Positions 23,200 through 31,461 of a stretch of 64,000 bases of DNA are shown here, piece by piece. Both the position numbers and the translations under genes were made by a program. Origin of the DNA: a virus. Below the pieces are notes generated by a model. It was not told the origin of the DNA. It was given only the letters and a program-made list of their open reading frames with translations, and searched no databases. How positions within the stretch are numbered: position 1 is the first letter of the stretch; every line of letters starts with the position of its first letter. The DNA is taken from the IMG/VR virus record IMGVR_UViG_3300026097_000805, positions 115,648 to 179,647 of that record, one strand, 5' to 3'.

Positions 23200-25447
23200 A
23201 CTGACTCCTCACCATTTGTCTGTGTAGTGCATCACTTGCACCATTAAACAGTCCTGCTCTTGGGTTGTCATATGTTTTTTGATCTTCGTACACACCTTGA
23301 TCATTGTATATGTCGCCACCTGGCATTTGTGGCTGTTGATATGCTCTAAAGTTTGGATTGTATCCTAGCAGTGCTGCTTGTGCATCTTCGTCATCTGATC
23401 CTGCTAGTGCTTCTGCTACCAGTGCATCCTCTTGTGCGTTCTGCGATTCAACTGATGCTTCAGCACTTTCTTCTGCTGTTTCCTCTGCGTCTGCTACAGC
23501 TTGTGTAATCAAAGTTGATGTTATATCATTTATTATTTGATTGATAGGGTTAGTAGGATCGTTAAGCATTGCCAGTTGTGTTAGTGCTTCATTTGATGTA
23601 GCAAGGTCTTGTTCGCCTGTGATGTCATTGGTTTCAACTGCGCCGCCGCTTGCTAATGGATTGCTGTCTTGTGCAGTTTGTCCTGTGCTTGCGAAGTCAG
23701 TAGAGCCAAACGAATCATTTGACTGCGATCCGTTGTTTGATCCTGTTGCACCATTTTGTGATTCACCATTGTCTGACCCACTGGCAAAACTTTGTCCACC
23801 GTTTGAGTTAGAACCAAACTCAAAGTTGCTTCCGCCTTGAATGCCGCCATTTGCACTTGTGCTGCCCGTAGGATCTACACTTGTTAGTGTGCTGCTTACA
23901 CCGCCAGACTCAGACAAGCCAATGCCTGCGCTTGCTTGTGCCGCTGCTGTGCTTGATGATACAGCACTGTTGGCTACATTGTTAGCCGCATCTAATGCAC
24001 TTAACTGTGTTGCGTTTAATCCTGTGCCCGCTGACTTTGTTTCGTCTGATGCTTCTGTGGTTGCTTGTTCAGTTGTTTCTTGTACAGGATCTGGTGTTGC
24101 TTCTGCTACTGCTTCTTGTACAGGATCTGGTTCTCCTGTTGCTTCTGCTACTGGATCTGACATTCCGTTGTCTGAGCCCGTATCTGAACCGTCATCTATA
24201 ACTGCACCAGTTGCGTCAGCAAGTTGTTCAGTGGTTCCCGTAGTATCGTCAAATGTTCCTGTACTACCATCGTTTGCAGTAGTTTGCACACTTGCGACTG
24301 CTCCAGTGTTTACATCATCTATTGTGTTGGTGCTTGCAATCTGTGCCATCATAGCATCATTGTATCCAGGACATGCAGGATCGTATAGCGGATCTGCAAT
24401 GCACTGACTGGTTAACAAAGTATCTTCAACCGTAGTATCTTCTGCCGCAGGATTGCCTGTGTATCTGTAATTCAGTTTGATTGAAGGATTTGCAAACTCT
24501 GGACCATAGTATCCTGCCCAGTATCCCAAATCTCTACCAGTCACGCTCAGTTCAATCTCTGACAGCGTATTTACATCAAACGGGTTAGCGAATGTTTCTT
24601 CTCCACTAACAGTTGTCCATTGTTCTATATATTGACTGTAGTCATAGGTTTTAGAAAAAACTGCGTTTCCTTGTGTATCACGGATAACAACTTCCACATA
24701 AAAAGTATCAGGAGTGTTTCTACCATTACCACTGTCTTTGTAGCCAGCATCTATGTTCTTCACGCTCCACGAATAGTTGTAGCCTGTTGCTTCTACGCCT
24801 GCTTCTTCTAGTGCGATGTTTATTGCGGCGAGGTTTGTTAGCGTTTGTTGGACATATCCAAAGTTAATCTGTCCATCCGCCGCACCAACGTATTGATCGT
24901 TAATAGTAGGACATGATCCGCCTGAAGTTCCGCCCCATCCTTGATTGAGAGTATAACATCCATCCCAATACTGAGAAGTGTCGCCCATTAAGTCACCTGT
25001 CTGCATTACTATTTGATCTGGAAAGCCGTTGGTCCAGTCCATTTTGTCAATTTGTACATATGAGTAAGTTGAGTCCACTGCTCTATCTTTACAGATATCT
25101 GAACGACCTATATATACTTGGTTTACATCATCACGAATGCAGATGTATTCATTTCCTAGCACACCGTCTGTGCCAGTTGTAAATCCTTCACTATAAAAAT
25201 ACTCACCAACCTCATATCCTTGTTTGATCAACAGTTCAGTTAGGTCAGCAAGGTCTGTGTATTGACTATTTGCAAACGGGTTTTCTTTAGAATAAGTAGG
25301 AGTTGGCTCAGCAGTCTGAGTCGTAGTAGGCTCAGCCATAGCAGGTTCTTGGTAAGTCTCTTGCGCTAGTGCAGGATTATATGCCCAGAAGCAGAGTAAG
25401 CAAGCCAGCAGCAAGGATACCTTGGACTGCACCTTCAACTTTATCAT
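23189..25447 (-). CDS. Large secreted low-complexity protein, 752 aa
   Basis: A signal peptide (about 1-28, ending ALAQ) precedes a folded N-terminal half (about 50-340) rich in aromatic residues and Cys pairs, then some 400 residues of Ser/Thr/Ala/Gln/Glu-rich low complexity (ATGEPDPVQEAVAEATPD, GSNNGSQSNDSFGS). The first part could be a carbohydrate- or surface-binding domain; the second an extended stalk. It overlaps the Asn/Thr-repeat gene by 71 nt, so the two proteins are probably partners. Confidence 0.75.
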   Translation of the reverse strand: MIKLKVQSKVSLLLACLLCFWAYNPALAQETYQEPAMAEPTTTQTAEPTPTYSKENPFANSQYTDLADLTELLIKQGYEVGEYFYSEGFTTGTDGVLGNEYICIRDDVNQVYIGRSDICKDRAVDSTYSYVQIDKMDWTNGFPDQIVMQTGDLMGDTSQYWDGCYTLNQGWGGTSGGSCPTINDQYVGAADGQINFGYVQQTLTNLAAINIALEEAGVEATGYNYSWSVKNIDAGYKDSGNGRNTPDTFYVEVVIRDTQGNAVFSKTYDYSQYIEQWTTVSGEETFANPFDVNTLSEIELSVTGRDLGYWAGYYGPEFANPSIKLNYRYTGNPAAEDTTVEDTLLTSQCIADPLYDPACPGYNDAMMAQIASTNTIDDVNTGAVASVQTTANDGSTGTFDDTTGTTEQLADATGAVIDDGSDTGSDNGMSDPVAEATGEPDPVQEAVAEATPDPVQETTEQATTEASDETKSAGTGLNATQLSALDAANNVANSAVSSSTAAAQASAGIGLSESGGVSSTLTSVDPTGSTSANGGIQGGSNFEFGSNSNGGQSFASGSDNGESQNGATGSNNGSQSNDSFGSTDFASTGQTAQDSNPLASGGAVETNDITGEQDLATSNEALTQLAMLNDPTNPINQIINDITSTLITQAVADAEETAEESAEASVESQNAQEDALVAEALAGSDDEDAQAALLGYNPNFRAYQQPQMPGGDIYNDQGVYEDQKTYDNPRAGLFNGASDALHRQMVRSQYEN

Positions 25448-26426
25448 TGCGTCTTGTCTCCTGTTCTATGTTGGTTGGTTGCATCTCAGGATTTGCTTCC
25501 CATTGTGCTCTGGCTTCTGCGCCAATTGAACCATCAAACGGACAAGGTGTTCCTGCCATTTCCATAGCACGATATACGTTAGGATCTTGACACATCAAAC
25601 TAACCGCCGCAACTTTCATGCCCATATTGTAGAGTGTTTTGGAGTTCTTTAGTCGCTCACAGTTCATATCGCGAACATGTCCGCCGCCTGATGCACCTAA
25701 TATCTGTGTTTGTACAGCCGCTGAATATGTCACAGTACAAGTGTCATTGCCACCCATTTGCACAGTAGGAGCAATAGCAGTTGGAGGTGGTGATTTGATA
25801 GTCTGTGTGATCTCACTAGTGTTATTATTGTTGTTGTTATTGGTATTGGTGTTTTCTGATGTACTGTCTACAGTTGTATTATTAGTATTGTTGTTTGTGT
25901 TGGTATTTGTGTTATTACTAGTCACATTACTGTTTACATTTTGATCAATAGTTTGATCAATTGTGCTGTCAGTGGTTTGATTGATTGTGCTATCGTTGGT
26001 ACTGTTGATAGTGCTGTTGTTGGTATTATTGGTGGTCTGATCAATTGTGCTGGTATTAACATTTGTGTTGGTATTGGTATTGTTTGTACCCCCACTTAAA
26101 ATATTATTATTAGTATTAATATTCGTGTTGGTGCTAGTACTATCAACGGTTGTGTTGTTAGTATTTAGATTAGTATTTGTGTTCGTGTTGGTATTTGTAC
26201 TGTTTATAGTGCTAGTATTGACATTAGTGTTGGTGTTTGTACTGTCAATAGTAGTATTGTTTGTGTTTGTGTTTGTAGAATTTACTGTACTGTTTGTTGT
26301 AGTATTGCTGTCTGTACCTACATAGCTAGAGCTGTCGTAGGTGACGCCGTCCACAACAGTCTCTGCAACTGCCGTAGTACCGTAAGTAAGTGTGATGGCT
26401 GCGACCATCCATAGCATCTTTTTCAT
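25377..26426 (-). CDS. Secreted Asn/Thr-repeat protein, 349 aa
   Basis: A signal peptide (MKKMLWMVAAITLTYGTTAVA) is followed by about 170 residues almost entirely of N, T, S, I, V and D with recurring NTNTN and STI/VDST units, then a Cys-containing globular part (residues 230-315) and a hydrophobic C-terminal helix (GILAAGLLTLLLGI). The repeats suggest a beta-solenoid or amyloid-like fibre; this is inference. A perfect late promoter lies at 26474-26481. Confidence 0.78.
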   Translation of the reverse strand: MKKMLWMVAAITLTYGTTAVAETVVDGVTYDSSSYVGTDSNTTTNSTVNSTNTNTNNTTIDSTNTNTNVNTSTINSTNTNTNTNTNLNTNNTTVDSTSTNTNINTNNNILSGGTNNTNTNTNVNTSTIDQTTNNTNNSTINSTNDSTINQTTDSTIDQTIDQNVNSNVTSNNTNTNTNNNTNNTTVDSTSENTNTNNNNNNNTSEITQTIKSPPPTAIAPTVQMGGNDTCTVTYSAAVQTQILGASGGGHVRDMNCERLKNSKTLYNMGMKVAAVSLMCQDPNVYRAMEMAGTPCPFDGSIGAEARAQWEANPEMQPTNIEQETRRNDKVEGAVQGILAAGLLTLLLGI

Positions 26427-26473
26427 CTGAAGCCCCCGAATTATAGAAGAACGCCCTCACGCTCTACTATTAG

Positions 26474-26481
26474 TATTTATA
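26474..26481 (-). promoter_or_regulatory. T4-type late promoter (perfect TATAAATA)
   Basis: TATAAATA on the minus strand, about 48 bases above the start of the Asn/Thr-repeat gene. Confidence 0.75.
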
Positions 26482-26505
26482 GCCAGAGATTGAAAATATA
26501 TAAGA

Positions 26506-28200
26506 CTATTTAATTTTGAAATTAAATCCTGCAGGGGGTTTAGTAGCGTAGAAATAACTTCCTGCTTCTAGTTTGATATCTCCGTCGAACACAGGCGGAT
26601 AAATTACATCAAACTTACTAAAACTTGCTTGATCACCTTTGGCTGTCAGTGTAGTCATAACTTGAATCATGTTAGAACTTTCAAGGACTGTGGCAAAGAA
26701 GCTGTAGGTTTGTTCTTTGTCTTCGTTGAATTTGTCAGCTACCATTCTTGCAAGGCTTGCTGTTGAATGATAGCTTACTCTATACAAAGGATGATCTGTT
26801 TTTGGTTTATAACCTGGATAATTTATGGTCATCTCGTAGAATTTGCCATTATCTATAGCCATTAATGCTTCGGCATCATTTGGATTACTTGTTAATACTT
26901 CGTATGCTTGATTAGCAACTTCTGCAGTAATTAATCCCATATCAGCTGCTAAATCAAATGCAACCTTTTTACCTGATGAAGCTTCAATAACTCTTAGTCT
27001 TGAAATGTATTCTGCATATCGTTCTTCAAAGTCTGGCACACGTTCCTTTATCACTTCTAGCTTATTATTAATAGTATCAATGATGCTTGAAATACTTGCC
27101 GCGGCACCGCCTCCCTTATCTTTTGAACTTACTCCAATTCTACTACCGTTTGGTGTGATTAAATAACTATCAACTAGTTTTTCTGCAATGTCTTCAGGAA
27201 ATTCAACCTGTGTAATACTAGTAAATTTAGTGCCTGGGTCTAACAGTCCTAATAATTGTTCTTCCGCGGCTTGAATTGAACCTGTGACATTAATACCTCT
27301 AGTGATAGCAAGGGGTGCTGCTACTTCGCCAAATTCTACTTCATAATTTGCTTTGTATTCAGGATTGATAGTAGTAGGTGCACCTCCTAAATTTTCTAGT
27401 AGTTCAACAAGCGTTGTTTGATCTTCTGGAGCAATCTTATCTTGTACACCTCTTTGAACTTCTGAAATAAGATTGTTAATAGAAATAACACGATCAGTAA
27501 TACCTACTTCTAATGGGCCAAAGTTTACATTTCCTGATCTACCTGTAGCTCCTGCCGCTCGTTTTTGTTCTAGTTCAATGCCTACAGCTTTACAATCTCT
27601 AACGAAATGCGATACCTGCCAAAAAATATGCCCGTCTGTCTTTTTAGCCGCATAGTATTTTCCGACCCATTCGCGACCTTTTTCACTTGTTAGTTCAACT
27701 ACTAGAGCAGCGAAGCCCGTGCTAGGTTTTTGGCCTCCTGTCCACTTAATAGTGTCAACATTCATACCAGTTGCTTCTTTTAGTTCTGCGGCAAATTGTT
27801 CTTCTGGATCTGCTGATGACACACCTTTGTTTTCTAATTCTTGTAGTGCAGCATCTGAAAGGAAGTTAATATTGCTAGTTGCAATTTTTTGTAAATCGCT
27901 AGGATTGCTAGTTTGTAGGATATTATCTATTTCGCTTTGTAGTGCTGAATCTAGTTCTGTTGCATTGTTAAACTTTGCTTGTAGTTGTTTGATATATCCT
28001 GGCGATAGTGTAGAAGACGCATACTTTAATGTTCTTTCGTCAGTAGGAAATTTCCATGCATTAGTTGCTTGCACAACAGTACCATCTGGCTTAGTAAAGC
28101 TAGCACCGCGGCCGCCTTGTGTATCAATAACTGTGCCTATGATACCACGATTGGCTTCAAAAAGTTTCTGTTCTACTAATCTAAATTCACGATAACGCAT
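26506..28200 (-). CDS. Probable internal head protein with a targeting-like N-terminus, 564 aa
   Basis: Starts MRYREFRLVEQKLFEANRG, nearly the same first ten residues as the ligase-like protein at 53619, although the rest is unrelated. That start resembles the T4 capsid-targeting sequence (an EF-hydrophobic-x-E pattern cut by the prohead protease). In the middle, DSYLITPNGSRIGVSSKDKG could be a degenerate nuclease-type D...S-K core, but this is weak. A late promoter (28221) drives it. Function unknown; delivery with the phage DNA is inferred. Confidence 0.65.
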   Translation of the reverse strand: MRYREFRLVEQKLFEANRGIIGTVIDTQGGRGASFTKPDGTVVQATNAWKFPTDERTLKYASSTLSPGYIKQLQAKFNNATELDSALQSEIDNILQTSNPSDLQKIATSNINFLSDAALQELENKGVSSADPEEQFAAELKEATGMNVDTIKWTGGQKPSTGFAALVVELTSEKGREWVGKYYAAKKTDGHIFWQVSHFVRDCKAVGIELEQKRAAGATGRSGNVNFGPLEVGITDRVISINNLISEVQRGVQDKIAPEDQTTLVELLENLGGAPTTINPEYKANYEVEFGEVAAPLAITRGINVTGSIQAAEEQLLGLLDPGTKFTSITQVEFPEDIAEKLVDSYLITPNGSRIGVSSKDKGGGAAASISSIIDTINNKLEVIKERVPDFEERYAEYISRLRVIEASSGKKVAFDLAADMGLITAEVANQAYEVLTSNPNDAEALMAIDNGKFYEMTINYPGYKPKTDHPLYRVSYHSTASLARMVADKFNEDKEQTYSFFATVLESSNMIQVMTTLTAKGDQASFSKFDVIYPPVFDGDIKLEAGSYFYATKPPAGFNFKIK

Positions 28201-28220
28201 ACTAATTCCCTACTTTGAAG

Positions 28221-28228
28221 TATTTATG
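28221..28228 (-). promoter_or_regulatory. T4-type late promoter
   Basis: CATAAATA on the minus strand, 21 bases above the ATG at 28200. Confidence 0.6.
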
Positions 28229-28916
28229 CTACTTTAGGAAACAACATGTCTCTACAGAACAAGTCAACGTCCTCTTCTGGCAAGCCTAGGCTTTTCATTG
28301 TACGAGGAGTGTGCGGATTTTGTTGCTGGTTGTGTGCATAATAGTTTTGTGATGCAATAACTAAGTCTCTATCCCCAAAGCCCACAAACTCAGGTGCTTC
28401 TTCGAGGTAAGCACGTAGATTATCTAGTGCTAGTTCTATAATTGCAACTGCTTCTTCTTCAGTGTTTACATTGCCTGCGGCTAGCATATGATCTGAAAAG
28501 ATGTTGCGAGCCCATTCAGGTAGTTCACGCTTTTTCTTTGGAATAAACTCTGCTACACTTTCTGCATAACCTTCCATCATAGGATGTTCTGGGTTTGCAC
28601 TTGCACTAAAGTCAAGGAATGCCCCTGTCATTTTGTTCTTACCAGCGATAACATCAAATCCAAAGATAGGTGCATCACTGTTTAGCACAGGCATACAAGT
28701 CACATGCATCATCCAAAGGCCCTTTGAATCTCTTGCGTCAACTACATCGATGTGTGCTCGTCTCACACTATTGTTTTGCCATGTACGATTGATCCAACCA
28801 CTGCCTGGCTTGTTAAAATTTTCCAGTCCTGGCTCTTTATATTCTACAGCATAGTGGTCAAACAGATTGATAATTTCTTTCTGGCATTCTATAAGCTTAG
28901 TCCAGATAATGCTCAA
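28224..28916 (-). CDS. pcyX: Ferredoxin-dependent bilin reductase (PcyX-like)
   Basis: 230 aa member of the HY2/PcyA family, which reduces biliverdin with ferredoxin. The core LWMMHVTCMPVLNSDAPIFG has the active-site His (H71) and the following FGFD gives the active-site Asp (D88). Phage PcyX enzymes from oceanic viruses are known to make phycoerythrobilin; PcyA and PebS are the alternatives. The start is TTG at 28916, inside the last codons of the heme oxygenase gene, with GGAG 7 nt upstream. It acts on the product of that heme oxygenase. Confidence 0.88.
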   Translation of the reverse strand: MSIIWTKLIECQKEIINLFDHYAVEYKEPGLENFNKPGSGWINRTWQNNSVRRAHIDVVDARDSKGLWMMHVTCMPVLNSDAPIFGFDVIAGKNKMTGAFLDFSASANPEHPMMEGYAESVAEFIPKKKRELPEWARNIFSDHMLAAGNVNTEEEAVAIIELALDNLRAYLEEAPEFVGFGDRDLVIASQNYYAHNQQQNPHTPRTMKSLGLPEEDVDLFCRDMLFPKVA

Positions 28917-29457
28917 TGTCTAACTCCATTAGTTCTTGAAATAATTTTGTGCTAAATTCAAAACATCTACGAGCTTCGTCTGCCATGCCGTCGTGTGTTT
29001 TTGCTCTGATTGCTTCTTTTGTACTAGCAATATCACCTTCGAACTTGTACATACGTCCTTCACCTGGAGCCTTGCGAGCAATCATTTGTCCGCCGCTTAG
29101 ATCGCCCATATGTAGAACATAAATGTGTGCCATAATAGCATCAGGATCTTGTAATTTGTCTTTCATATGAGTCATAAATTCGTCAGTGCTCGGCAATACT
29201 ACAGGTGCTTCTTTTCGGTTCCATAGTTCAAGAAAATCTTGCTCAATAGCTATTTTCCTACGTATGTCAATTGGCAAGTCTGCTAGTAATCCGTGTGCTG
29301 TTGCAAGCGCCTCGATTAAATCATATTTTTTATGTTGGTTCCAAAGATATGTAGCATAAAATTCAGGGTTAATGCGGCCGCTCATTAACACCTTAACAAA
29401 TGCCTGCCGTTCTGCATCTGTGTGTTGTTCTTTAGTAAGTTCTTTTAAATTACTCAT
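28897..29457 (-). CDS. hemO: Heme oxygenase
   Basis: 186 aa. Proximal heme ligand H12 in LTKEQHTDAERQ and the distal-helix motif HMGDLSGGQMIARK are both intact. It opens heme to biliverdin, releasing iron and CO, using reduced ferredoxin. It overlaps the bilin reductase (20 nt) and the clpS stop (4 nt), so biliverdin production and reduction are translated together. Confidence 0.95.
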   Translation of the reverse strand: MSNLKELTKEQHTDAERQAFVKVLMSGRINPEFYATYLWNQHKKYDLIEALATAHGLLADLPIDIRRKIAIEQDFLELWNRKEAPVVLPSTDEFMTHMKDKLQDPDAIMAHIYVLHMGDLSGGQMIARKAPGEGRMYKFEGDIASTKEAIRAKTHDGMADEARRCFEFSTKLFQELMELDIEHYLD

Positions 29458-29768
29458 TCTGTTTCCATTTTAATTACAAGAGGAAAGCCATTTTCTCTAC
29501 TAGCTGTAATTGCTTCTGCTGTTTTTTGTTCTGCTATTTCGTATGTATACACACCTACTACTCCAGAACCTTCATTGTGAATCGTAAGAGTAATTTTTTC
29601 AGCAGTCTCTTGACTGTGTTTAAAAATAGTTGTTAATAGACCGATTACCCATTCCATTGGAGTTTTTTCATCGTTAAGCATTATAATTTTATATTTTTTT
29701 GGTTCTTCAATATCTTTTTCAATCTTTTCATCTATCTTGATATCTTCTAAAATATCTACATCACTCAT
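29454..29768 (-). CDS. clpS: ClpS, adaptor of the Clp protease
   Basis: 104 aa. The core KIIMLNDEKTPMEWVIGLL, then IHNEGSGVVGVYTYEIAEQK, is the ClpS fold; the N-D-x-x-T-P-M-E-[FW]-V segment lines the N-degron pocket. ClpS hands N-end-rule substrates to ClpA-ClpP. The usual HxxG is replaced by HNEGSG, one residue longer. With phage ClpP this suggests redirected host proteolysis. Lies between hsp20 and hemO. Confidence 0.92.
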   Translation of the reverse strand: MSDVDILEDIKIDEKIEKDIEEPKKYKIIMLNDEKTPMEWVIGLLTTIFKHSQETAEKITLTIHNEGSGVVGVYTYEIAEQKTAEAITASRENGFPLVIKMETE

Positions 29769-29785
29769 TGTTATCCCCTTTAGTG

Positions 29786-29813
29786 CAAAAAATGGGGGAG
29801 CTTAACTCCCCCT
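29786..29813 (-). terminator. Rho-independent terminator after hsp20
   Basis: Perfect 7-bp GGGGGAG/CTCCCCC stem with a 5-nt loop, followed by a T-run on the minus strand. Confidence 0.9.
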
Positions 29814-29821
29814 AGACTCGA

Positions 29822-30292
29822 TTACTCGCCGTCGGTGTCAATTGCTTCTTGTACATGACCATTCCAGTCAGTAATAGCAATCTTTTTAGGTTGTAGTTCT
29901 TCTGGTACTTCACGCTTAAGGTGTACATTAAGCATACCTAAGTCAAGGCCAGCACTTACTACTTCTACATGGTCAGCTAGTGTAAACTCTCTACGGAAGT
30001 TGCGTCCACCGATTCCTTTGTGTAGATAGTTTACATGTTCATCGCCTTTCGGAGATGTACCTTCAATACGAAGAATGTTCTTATCTTTAGTCACGTCTAA
30101 ATTATCCATACCAAAGCCTGCGACAGCTATACTAATCATGTATTCGTCGTCGTTAATTTGCGCTATGTTGTATGGTGGATAACCGTTTGACTGTGAATTA
30201 GCAAAGTTTCTTTCTAATTCGTCGAACATTCTATCAAAGCCAATAGTTGCTCTGTGGAATTGAGGTAGGTCTAGAGTTGTTAGTCTTGTCAT
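29822..30292 (-). CDS. hsp20: Small heat-shock protein Hsp20
   Basis: 156 aa with an alpha-crystallin domain at about 40-135 (PPYNIAQINDDEYMISIAVAGF, then GIGGRNFRREFTLADHV and GLDLGMLNVHLKREVPEE). Such proteins hold unfolding proteins for refolding and are a hallmark gene of marine T4-like phages. It forms a single-gene unit: both sigma70-type and late promoter elements upstream (30357-30387), a 5' hairpin (30324-30356) and a terminator. Confidence 0.95.
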   Translation of the reverse strand: MTRLTTLDLPQFHRATIGFDRMFDELERNFANSQSNGYPPYNIAQINDDEYMISIAVAGFGMDNLDVTKDKNILRIEGTSPKGDEHVNYLHKGIGGRNFRREFTLADHVEVVSAGLDLGMLNVHLKREVPEELQPKKIAITDWNGHVQEAIDTDGE

Positions 30293-30323
30293 TTTGTTTC
30301 TCCTTTATAAAAGCAAGATTAAT

Positions 30324-30356
30324 GTAATGTAGAACCCTTTCGGCATCCTACATTAC
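30324..30356 (-). promoter_or_regulatory. 5' hairpin in the hsp20 leader
   Basis: GTAATGTAG and CTACATTAC can form a 9-bp stem over a GC-richer 15-nt loop, beginning right after the promoter, i.e. at the 5' end of the message. The ribosome site is outside it, so mRNA protection is likelier than a thermosensor. Confidence 0.6.
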
Positions 30357-30387
30357 TATTTATACACAGAATTATCTAAACTGTCAA
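30357..30387 (-). promoter_or_regulatory. Superimposed sigma70 and T4-late promoter of hsp20
   Basis: TTGACA (30382-30387), 17 bases, TATAAA, and the same -10 reads TATAAATA (30357-30364), the T4 late consensus. This would allow expression in both phases. Confidence 0.78.
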
Positions 30388-30394
30388 GTTTTGA

Positions 30395-31450
30395 CTAGAC
30401 AATCAGTGTAATTCCGCCAGCGCCTACTAGCAACACTGCCCATAATCCTAGGGCACTAAGATAACGCTTCCACGGTGTACCAAAGTATAGTTTACCGATT
30501 GCCATGCACTTGTGGGCAGGCGATATCAAGTATCCTACATAGTCGAGAGCAAAGAACCATACAAAGTATTCTATACCGTAAATAAGTGATAGAATGGTAG
30601 TAATGGCTGCAAATCTACTAGAAGAGCCAAACGCAAATGCAGCTCCAAAAGAGAACGCACTTAGTGTTAAAAAACCTTCTAGGGTGTTAATATCTAACAT
30701 TGTGTTTTCGAAGTACGAATTAACATCATCAGTATATTGTCTAGTAACATTTGCCAAGACAATAATAACACCTACCCAAGCAATCATTTTCCAATCAACA
30801 TACGAGAACAACTTTTTATAGTCCCATGTTGTAGTGAGTGTCATGTAATATATCAATAACCCTCCAAATGCCATCCATGGGTCAACACCTGCTACAGGTT
30901 TAAGTGCTAGCGCAATCGCAATCAAGAAGGGAAATACATTTCTAATTATATTAGAAATCTTATAGTGTCCTTTTTGGACATTTAATTGTATGTCGTCTTC
31001 TTTTACTGCAAACATAATATAACAGAACACTAATCCTAGTGATACTATCAACAATGGCAATAATTGAAATACTACAGCACCGTAGCCTATACCAAACGCA
31101 GCCATTGGGATAAGAATAGTCTTTTCCAAAGGCGACCACACATAGTAGTGGTGTGTTGATAGGTAATCAATAATACCAAATTTCTCTCGTCCTGGTTGTC
31201 CTTTGGGAGGAGCCAGTGTGTCTAGCATGCCAGCTGAAACTGTAACACGGCCGCTAATGGGGAGAATACCTGTAAATGCGCTCATTAGTGCAACAATTAC
31301 TCGCTTTGATTTAAACACCTTTTGAATGTAGGCATATGCACCTGCAAACAATTGATATTCTTTAATCAATCCAACAATCATCATAATAAACACAAAAAAC
31401 AGAAGATATTCTTGCCCCTTGTACAGCAAGTTTATATTTTCCAAGGTCAT
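30395..31450 (-). CDS. Multi-pass membrane protein, transporter-like
   Basis: 351 aa with about nine or ten membrane segments. Two similar re-entrant-type elements are visible: GILPISGRVTVSAGMLDTLA (about 60-80) and SFGAAFAFGSSSRFAAITT (about 270-290), as expected for an inverted-repeat carrier of the ion-transporter superfamily (DUF401-like by pattern). The substrate is unknown. It overlaps nothing but follows GMP reductase by 11 nt. Confidence 0.65.
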   Translation of the reverse strand: MTLENINLLYKGQEYLLFFVFIMMIVGLIKEYQLFAGAYAYIQKVFKSKRVIVALMSAFTGILPISGRVTVSAGMLDTLAPPKGQPGREKFGIIDYLSTHHYYVWSPLEKTILIPMAAFGIGYGAVVFQLLPLLIVSLGLVFCYIMFAVKEDDIQLNVQKGHYKISNIIRNVFPFLIAIALALKPVAGVDPWMAFGGLLIYYMTLTTTWDYKKLFSYVDWKMIAWVGVIIVLANVTRQYTDDVNSYFENTMLDINTLEGFLTLSAFSFGAAFAFGSSSRFAAITTILSLIYGIEYFVWFFALDYVGYLISPAHKCMAIGKLYFGTPWKRYLSALGLWAVLLVGAGGITLIV

Positions 31451-31461
31451 TTTATTTCCTT

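Noticed and set aside
23541-24407. Plus-strand frames opposite the low-complexity secreted protein
   Set aside because: Long only because the repetitive Ser/Thr/Ala-rich minus-strand gene lacks stops on its complement; no ribosome site and biased composition.
25639-26325. Plus-strand Val/Leu-rich frames opposite the Asn/Thr repeat
   Set aside because: Mirror image of AAY and ACN codons; looks like membrane protein but is an artefact of the repeat.
25800-26330. CRISPR-like or tandem DNA repeat array
   Set aside because: The repeats are irregular in length and in coding frame throughout; no unique spacers. I saw no CRISPR array anywhere.
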